Shown here: one piece after another, positions 34,697 through 41,735 of the stretch | Position numbering within the stretch: the first letter of the stretch is position 1 | How the letters are laid out: each line of letters starts with the position of its first letter | NCBI GenBank assembly: GCA_049999805.1 | Contig: JBNGIO010006246.1 | Location: 1-41,735, forward strand | DNA: 41,735 bases | Source: Folioceros fuciformis | Taxonomy: Eukaryota > Anthocerotophyta > Anthocerotopsida > Anthocerotales | Direction of reading: 5' to 3' | Translations under genes and position numbers: made by a program | Notes under the pieces: model-generated | Databases searched by the model: none | What the model saw: the letters and a program-made list of their open reading frames with translations, nothing else | Told to the model about the DNA's origin: nothing

Positions 34697-34862
34697 AACT
34701 CTAAACCCTAAACCCCAAACCCTAAACCCCAAACACTAAACCCCAAACCCTAAACCCTAAACATTAAACATTAAACCCTAAACCCTAAACCACTAAACAC
34801 TAATCGCTAAATCCCAAACACTAAACCCTAAACACTAAACCGTAAAATCCAAAACCCTAAAA
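34697..34862. repeat. Interstitial telomere-like repeat (CCCTAAA)n
   Basis: A 166-base tract of degenerate CCCTAAA units, the plant-type telomere repeat, with variants such as CCCCAAA, CACTAAA and CATTAAA. It lies inside a contig with genes on both sides, so it is an internal tract and not a chromosome end. Confidence 0.92.
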
Positions 34863-37800
34863 ACATAGGGCATGCAACATAACACTTTGTAGTAAGTGAT
34901 CTCTTTGTTTTTGGTAAGGGCGAGCTTGAGGATAAACAAGGAATGGGATATATAATCATGAAAACTAACTACTCTAAGCAAAGGCAAAGAACAATAAGAA
35001 AAACGGGTCTGGACTACAGTTCCCCAGAGAGAATGTTCAGAAGTTTCCATAGCCGCCAAGTGCAAAATACGTTATCTCTACGTACATATGTATTTAAATT
35101 TATCCTCATCGTTGGCAGATACATACACAGGGAGATATGTATGTGAAGTGAGTCATGATTCGTATGCTGTAAAACGCTTCCGCCAACTAAGGCTCGTACG
35201 GGCAGCACAAAACATGTGGCAGTGCGCGATACAGTAGTCAAATCATAAAAGCCGGCCCGCTGGAGAGAGACTTTGCAGGCTGCAAGCCGGATGCTTTTTC
35301 TTTCAGCAGCTTCCATTCCTTCAACTCCTGTCGGACGCAACGCCAGCGGTAGCACTGACGCGGTCTGTCTGGGATACATTGACGGGCTCCATAAAAGCCC
35401 GTTTCACATGTCCCAGCTATCGATGGTTCCACCGCTGCGTGGATGGAGCTCATTCGGCGCCAGGGTATCTGGATCTTCCTCCCCCGTAGTAACGTGCTTG
35501 ACGTGGGAGTGAAATGCCTGGTTTGTTCTCGGGGCGCACATGGGTGGACGGCCCCGCGGACTAGTGTTCATCATTTGTACCGACACCGCAGAGGAAATGA
35601 TGCGGGTGGACCCTCCGCGCCCGTGCTCCGAATTGTTAGGTCATGGTCTTGCTCCGTTTGGTCATTGAGATCATGTGTTTAGCGGAAATGGGACAAGCTC
35701 GCTGGAATGAAGCGTCACTTGCTGATGCCGCCTCTCTTTGACTTCGCATTTTAAGGTGGCAGGAAGAAGTTAGATGAATGCGACGAATGTGAGCAGATCT
35801 GAGAAAATGGACTGTCGGAGGTCTCGGCAATGACGATGGTGGCCTTGCTACGCGGTTATGTTCACAAACCTCTTCAGAATACACATCAAAAATCATGGAA
35901 CTGGTGATGAATCTGTAATGGAAATGGAAACCTGACACTCTGCTGTATGATCTACAAATTCCCTAAGGTACTGAAGGACAGGTATAAGCGCGCTCTGGCA
36001 GGTGGTAACCTTCGCCGGTTTGTTCGGGGATGCAATGTACAGCAAGGGGAACACCGGACTTCATACACAGCTAGACGGCAATTCTCGCCGCTTCGAAAAA
36101 AAATCTCCACACCTGGAGCATGCCTGAATCTGAGGCTAATCCGGGATGAGGTACACACTAAGGACTCCCTCCAGCAGTGTAGTCTGTAGAGAGTTTGAAA
36201 GCCGAAGTCGAGGGTTCGGAGCGATAGGGATGGCCGGTCTCAATACCCTTGGTACACATAATCGGTGTGAAATCCGGAACCCTGGGACGGCGCAGCTGGC
36301 GGTGGTGGTGAAGGCGGTGGCGAAGTCGCTTCTGAGGAAGGTTTTGCTTCCGCCAGACTTCGCCTCTCTTGGCTGGATGATCTCATACCCGTCTCGACCT
36401 CAGGCTCCTGTCCACAAAAGCATGGATTCCGGCAGGTAAGTCAGCTCCCACGTCGCACACACTGTGAAAGAAAACCCGATCCGTCTGGCTGCGGATGCAG
36501 GGGGGAAGAGAAAGAGTGTAGAAGCTTACAAACTTATACTCGCTGACGAGGCTCAACAAATTCCTGCTTCCAGCTTGCGCGGATGACAGCACGAGAGCTG
36601 CAGAATCAACACATCAGAGCACGGGTGAGGAAGCGCACGGCAGCGTTTATGGAAAACTGTGCTGAATGTGAGGTGAAATGTGGTGAGCACCTGCTTCCGT
36701 GAGAGGACGGATGCTCTGGGCTGAGACATGAAGCAGGGCGAAGCAGAGGAGCAGAAGCCAGGCTCTGGCGAGACAAGCCATTTCCGAAAATTGTTGAGAC
36801 TTCTCGCGGTCGCAAATAGCTCAGTCCCGAACAAATGACCAGCAGCAGGGTTCGAGTGTAAACAGACACTCCAGGGAGGTTGCACTGTGGGAGGACTCTG
36901 TGCCGGCTTGAAGCACAACCTTGTCCTCACCTTCCTGCCCTCTAGCTCTCTTGACGCACAGTCACGAGTTAGATAGTGCATCTGACAGGGCCATGGTTGA
37001 CCTTTGTAGGTGCAATAGAGAGAAGGAGGCCGGCCTCGGTGGAGCTGCACGAGTAGACGTGAGAGGAAATGATGAGAGACCGCGGCGGCTCTGGTGCAGG
37101 TTTCCAGGTATAGGGGATGTAGCTGCAGCGGTGGTCTGGAGAGAGATGGTATCGCAATGAAAATAAAATCCAGCATTGGGGCCAGGGAGTACATACAGTA
37201 CTGTGGAGGAGTGTTGTTGGCTCTTGCCCCCTCATTGGCTGCAATGCGGCCACAAGGCAGATAGATAAGAGGAAGTGATCCACGATTTGTTTCCTTACCG
37301 AACAAGTTGCAACAACATGGTTCGAAGCATAAAAGGCACTTGGGTCTTGGGAATTGGAGCAGCAAGCGTCCGAGGCTGGGGCCCTGGATGAGCAGGACAA
37401 CACTGTTTGCAGCTTTCTGCTAGGGGCAGGTTAAGGTCAAATGAGAGAGAGGCAGAACCTGCCTGCGTCACTCCTTCCCTCCGGCTTTCGTTCGTGCCTT
37501 TTCACGTCTAGATTATATGCTACAGACTTGTCTCTGTGAGCCACGCCATCTGCCGTCTGTCCAGCTGACAATGCAAAGGAGAATGGGGCATCCCCAGCTG
37601 TACTGCCTGTCCTTCCGGCTTGCTGCAGGGAAGCAGCAGCAGGAGTGCTTGATGGTGGGCTGATGCAACGGGGTAGCTTGGCTGGGACATTGTTACTATA
37701 CCAATGGGACGGAGTTGGTCATCCGAAGAGTGAGGGCAAGTGCAGTGCAGCTCTCGCACAAAGACGTCTTTATGGCTCGTGCATGCAGGGGCCACGGAAA

Positions 37801-38954
37801 CGAAGAGAAGGCAAAAATAGAGAGAGGTAGCTACACCTGTTATGGTCGTTGAGTGTCCCGGGCAACTTGGTTGCATCGCGGACACGCATTAACGGCGGTT
37901 TCCAATGCCATGGCGGGCCTCGAGTCGGCAGCATTCCTTTCTGCCAGCAATATATCCCCGCGTGTCACCACGAGGAGCCAGCTGACGTGAAAAAATAGGC
38001 AACAGCCGCAGAAAATTGCCAACATCTGGACGGGACAAGATTGGAGATGCTGGGCCCGCCTTCCACCGCTCTTGAAAGCTGGACACATGTCGGTACCCCA
38101 GGCAGACGCTCGTTATCAGGGCCGTTATGTATGGTGTAGGTCAAGGTGTATGGAGCTTGGCTCCCAGCCCTCCTCGCCGAGTCGCCGGGCCCGGACACCT
38201 CTCCTTCACCTACAAATTGTTCTAGATGATGAGCTTTTCAATGAACTTGAACTCCTGTTATGAATAATCACTCTGCATATTTATCAGATAGAGGTTCACA
38301 CCGTGGTGTCTAATCCATAGGTGTCTTGCCTCGTCGTGTTGATACGACACTCCTCAGTGGAGACCAAAGCTGAGGAGAGATGCTTGCATCCGTTGGTTGG
38401 TGATCGAGGGACGGCAGCTTAGCTTCATGTTTTTGTTACCGAATTCGAAGACTCTGTAGATGTATACCCAACCCTTGTGGACTCAAAGTATACCTACATC
38501 AATTGCCGGATTAGGAAACCCCAGAGCATGTAATCCAAAGACACTGCTAGGCGATCTCGCAGCACAACAGGCCCAAACCGTCCAGAGACTCCATCCAAGC
38601 ACTAAGCCGTGAAAGTTGGGATGTGTGCACCCCATCCGCCATGAAGAACGGAGAAAAATACCCCATCCGAGCACCTTGTCCGTCTGATCACCGTGGGTTT
38701 TAGGGAAGGCATGTTTGGATGCCATTCCAAGGGAGGACAATGTGTAGGCTTCTTGCCGCTAGCACGACTCGGTATGCAGTCACGACGGAGGCACCTTCCG
38801 GCCAACCCTTTCATCACCGTGGCCGGCTTGCCAAACTATTGGAAACTTGACTACCTACCTCGATTCGTGTTTAAGCTTGCGGCTGGCTGTACTGCACGTC
38901 TCAGGCCTTGTTTGCAAGGTGAGGTTTAGGGCTTTGTTTAATTGGAGTCCAGCG

Positions 38955-40355
38955 ATGGGCGATAGCTCCGGGAGGCAGCCTCCTCCTCCTTGTGCATCCC
39001 GGTATCTGGAGCCGAGCTACTGGTAATTCTTGAACACTCTTCTTAGATGAGCTGTATGGGCAGCAATGGGTTTTCTCGCAAATCTGTGAATTGCAGTCCT
39101 CCTCAGGAACGCGCGGTTTTCGACAGAGGAGCACTACGAGTGGTGCAGGGATTACTCCCACTTTCAGCACTTGATTCAGGAACACGTCACATTGTCTGAT
39201 ACCGTGAGTTCCTGATACTGGCTTCGAGTGGCCTTGAATGTGCCTTCAGCAGATTGTGCTGTTCTTCGTACAGGTTAGGTCGTGGTAGTCGGTACTGCAG
39301 GGGAAGTGGTTTGGTCCTTCACAAGACATGATGTCTGCTCTCAGGTGCTCGAAGTAGGTTGCGGAAGTTCACGTCTGAGTGAAAGTATGTTCAACAGCGG
39401 CATTAGTCGGATCACATGTAGTGATTTGTCGCCTGTGGCCATCGAGCATGTTAGGAAACGTTGCGCTGCACTTGGATACGAAGGTCAGCAGCACTTCAGG
39501 ATGGCGATGCGCGTGGATTCGTGTTGAGTATTTTTGGGAATCTTCTGATAATGGGTAGCTCTTTGCAGGCATCATACCAGTTGTGGCCGATATGTTGAAT
39601 CTGCCATTCCAGGACTGCAGCTTTGACGTGGTCATAGAGAAGGGGACTATGGTGGGTACCCGGAGCCTTCCCGTAGTACAGCTCAGAACTATGACTGAAG
39701 GGGTCTTGCCTGAGCTTTCGCCTTAGATTCTGTGAGAGGTTCAGCTCTCAATTGATGATGCTAATTGCAACAGTAAAAGGATGTCCTTTTTGTGGATAGT
39801 GGTGATCCATGGAATCCAAAGCAAGATGTGAAGAGTAAAGTGCTTGCGATGCTGGCAGAGGTACATCGTGTGTTGACACCAGCTGGGACTTTCATCTCGA
39901 TTTCTTTCGGGCAGGTAGTGTTATGCGGGTTCCCACATCTGAAGCTGACGATGAAAACTTTCTTATCCTTCGTTCATCTCGTAACTATGGTGCCTGTACC
40001 TCATTTTTCACAGCCACATTTCAGGCGGCCTTTCTTTGAAGCGGAGGGATTCACGTGGTCCATGCAGTGGACCACTTTTGGTGAGGACTTCCACTATTTC
40101 TTCTACACGTTGAAAAAGGTGAGTAGTAGAGTTGTATCGTTCTCTTCTTGGTAACACGTTTTGATCCTGCCGTCTGAAGAGTCTAGATGGGGCATGGCTC
40201 GTGCACAGGGTACGAAAAGTACGACCACTGTCTCAGACTCGTCGGGTTCAACTCACCTCCAACAGTTCAGTGAAAATATGGAGCATGAGTACATGGATGA
40301 TGAGAATTATTTGTTCCGGTCGACTTTGGCAAATGAAGAGGAGGAAGACTCATAA
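38955..40355 (+). CDS. EEF1AKMT4-like SAM-dependent methyltransferase
   Basis: Seven-beta-strand methyltransferase of the METTL13/EEF1AKMT4 group; animal relatives methylate a lysine of translation factor eEF1A, and the plant substrate is inferred. Exons: 38955-39022, 39107-39203, 39345-39483, 39569-39651, 39780-39914, 40014-40118, 40209-40355; 774 nt, 257 residues, all phases consistent. Key blocks: YW...EEHYEWCRDYSHF near the N-terminus; SAM-binding motif I VLEVGCGSSRLSE; acidic D-L-S after motif II; VVADMLNLPF; FDVVIEKGTMDVLFVDSGD then PWNP; HRVLTPAGTFISISFGQPHF; FTWSMQWTTFG and DFHYFFYTLKK. The last exon encodes a 48-residue Ser/Thr-rich then acidic tail (ending NEEEEDS) beyond the usual domain. 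Confidence 0.92.
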
Positions 40356-40597
40356 TGGGCCGGTGGCAGTGATGGACGAGGATCGCTGGCTTGCACGAAG
40401 AAACTCTTTTTTTTGCCGGCTTTTGTGGAGAATTGACAGACATCAAATGATGCTCTGGGGGTGAAGAGTACATTCCCATGATGACATTACTCTGATGATT
40501 GTGCCTCGATGGAAGGCTTGCGTTCACTTTCTGACTTCCTGATGAGCAACGAAAATTCTCATTGCGTTTCACAGGTGCTTTGTGTCTGGCGGAAGGA

Positions 40598-41735
40598 TTA
40601 GATAGTAGCTGTTAGAACAATGTAGGATAGGAGTCGATATGCCACAACATATGCAGCCATGACCACCACACTGATCCATTTGCTTTGTTGATAAAGCCCA
40701 GCTTGCTGGAGTACACCTTCCCCGGTCAACTGGCAGTGCAGCATCTCGACGTTGTCCACGGAAAGCAGATCTTCAGGAAAGTGTCTCAACAGGAAGCACT
40801 TGTCTCTGAGGCCCGAGAATTCGTTTATGAGGAGAGCATCAAGAGGGTATTTGAATAGGGACAGGTAACTGAGGAACACCATGAAGTTGGGAATGTCATG
40901 CTTAGCAATGAAGTAACCCGAAAACAGAAAGAAGGCCCCCAACAGCCCTTGCGTGACGCAGTTCCCACTGATGTGGTCAGGTACCAAGGTAGACACTAGC
41001 GCAACGACGGAGTTGCCCGTGATCAGGCTTAACCAGACAACCATGAGAAAGAAGAAAAAGTTGGCGACAGTAGAACACAACCCAGCCATGAAGTAAACCG
41101 GGATAGCGAAGGCAACCGCTTCCGGAAACAAGAAGACCATGAACGCGAAGGAAGTCGACGACACGTATGACGATTTTCTGTAAGCACCGCGTGATACCTC
41201 GCTCGTCATCACGATCCCTTCCTGCAGGAAGATGGGCAGCCCTCGGTTGCCGGCACTGATCGATCAAAGGAAGACTTGTTTAAGGAAGGAAAGAGGCCGT
41301 AAACAACTTGGGAAATCGATATCGGATTGACGTGTACCAACCTGGTGAGTAGGAACATGAGGCAGTAGGCCAGAAGCCCGTTCCGTTGTCGAATACCCCG
41401 CTCGTCGAGATGCCGGCCGGTCCGGAAGAAGAGCGTCCCCAGAGTCAGAGACGTGAGAAAGTTCTGCACCATGGAGAACTGGAGCAGGGTTCGGGAGGCA
41501 GGATGGAACGTGGTTCTGTAGAAACGTGTGGCGAGAATCCACGTCTCCATCGCCCATTTGTTGTTGTAATTGAATTCAGTGACAGGCGGGACCAAGTGTT
41601 GACAAAGTGTTTCCGTTTGTGTTGCCCTGGGCGTCCTCGTTGGTTGAGGAGGCAAGACACAACCATGGTGGATGGCGAATTCCAGGGCAGTCATCTCCGG
41701 CGGGACGCAATGTCCGGCATCGCGCAGCCTGGAGG
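40598..41735 (-). CDS. ABCG half-transporter, 3' part (partial at right edge)
   Basis: C-terminal transmembrane half of an ABCG (WBC) half-size transporter; the ATP-binding domain lies beyond the window. Exons: at least 41735-41342, then 41255-40598. The first visible residues (HCVPPEMTALEFA) are the linker that follows the nucleotide-binding domain. Then come WILATRFYRTTFHPASRTLL and the TM helices of an ABC2-type membrane domain: QNFLTSLTLGTLFFRTG, RNGLLAYCLMFLL, EGIVMTSEVSRGAYRKSSYV, FPEAVAFAIPVYFMAGL and GAFFLFSGYFIAKHDIP, ending in VVVMAAYVVAYRLLSYIVL. The Gly-Ala-Tyr-Arg-x-Ser-Ser-Tyr motif is typical of plant WBC proteins. ABCG members export lipids, hormones or secondary metabolites; the substrate is not predictable here. 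Confidence 0.92.

Larger units (their letters stand above)
31442..38954. other. Long region without a supported gene
   Basis: Positions 31442-31850 may include the promoter or first exon of the neighbouring membrane protein. About 31850-35000 is AT-rich with a 36-nt duplication, a 32-nt tandem array and telomere-like repeats. From 35000 to 38954 base composition returns to that of genic DNA, and several open frames of 60-270 codons occur on both strands. None shows a known domain or a consistent set of splice joins. A frame at 36230-36437 ending before a GTAAGT was examined but not accepted. The end of this region should hold the promoter of the methyltransferase gene. Confidence 0.5.

Noticed and set aside
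36230-36437. Possible exon (MAGLNTLGTH...) ending before GTAAGT
   Set aside because: No recognisable domain and no matching upstream or downstream exon in phase; could be chance.
36553-37365. Minus-strand open frame of 270 codons
   Set aside because: Cys/Ser/Leu-rich with no domain, overlapped by other frames of similar length. Looks like non-coding DNA.
38690-38945. MITE-like element (phrases such as GGCCTTGTTTG near 38900)
   Set aside because: No paired terminal inverted repeats or target-site duplication could be found.

Overview
This is a nuclear genomic window from a land plant. The evidence is split genes with short GT-AG introns (about 60-150 bp), plant-specific families (SWI3D, KEA3, Di19, a GT37 fucosyltransferase, a PLS-class PPR protein), and an interstitial stretch of the plant-type telomere unit CCCTAAA. 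The intronless PPR gene is built from many nearly identical repeats, which fits a seed-free plant (bryophyte or lycophyte) better than a flowering plant. I cannot fix the species.

Layout from left to right. 1-1318: GC-rich low-complexity DNA with no gene I can support. 1319-4551 (-): SWI3D, a SWI/SNF chromatin-remodelling subunit; seven exons join to an unbroken 864-residue protein. 4552-8494: AT-rich spacer with tandem repeats. 8495-12254 (-): a long PPR gene broken by a 2-base deletion. 13751-18397 (+): the thylakoid K+/H+ antiporter KEA3 in 18 exons. 19265-21012 (+): a choline-transporter-like (SLC44/CTL) membrane protein interrupted by a 400-base assembly gap. 22051 to about 23347 (-): Di19, a zinc-finger stress regulator. 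24849-26528 (+): a single-exon GT37 fucosyltransferase. 27048-29707 (+): DPB2, the B subunit of DNA polymerase epsilon; 13 exons, 520 residues. 30055-31441 (-): a two-helix membrane protein I do not recognise. About 31850-35000: AT-rich repeat-laden DNA with a 32-nt tandem array and the interstitial telomeric tract. 38955-40355 (+): an EEF1AKMT4-like methyltransferase; seven exons, 257 residues. 40598 to the right edge (-): the 3' part of an ABCG half-transporter.

The genes do not form one pathway. They are ordinary, independent eukaryotic genes in gene-rich islands separated by AT-rich repeats. I see no prokaryotic-style defence or biosynthetic system.

The most interesting signal is in the splice sites. 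Three introns in two neighbouring genes carry the marks of the minor (U12-dependent) spliceosome. Two are AT-AC introns (one in Di19, one in DPB2) and one is a GT-AG intron with a U12 donor and branch site (DPB2). The reading frames of conserved proteins only join correctly if these non-standard sites are used, so GT-AG-only gene prediction would probably break both genes.
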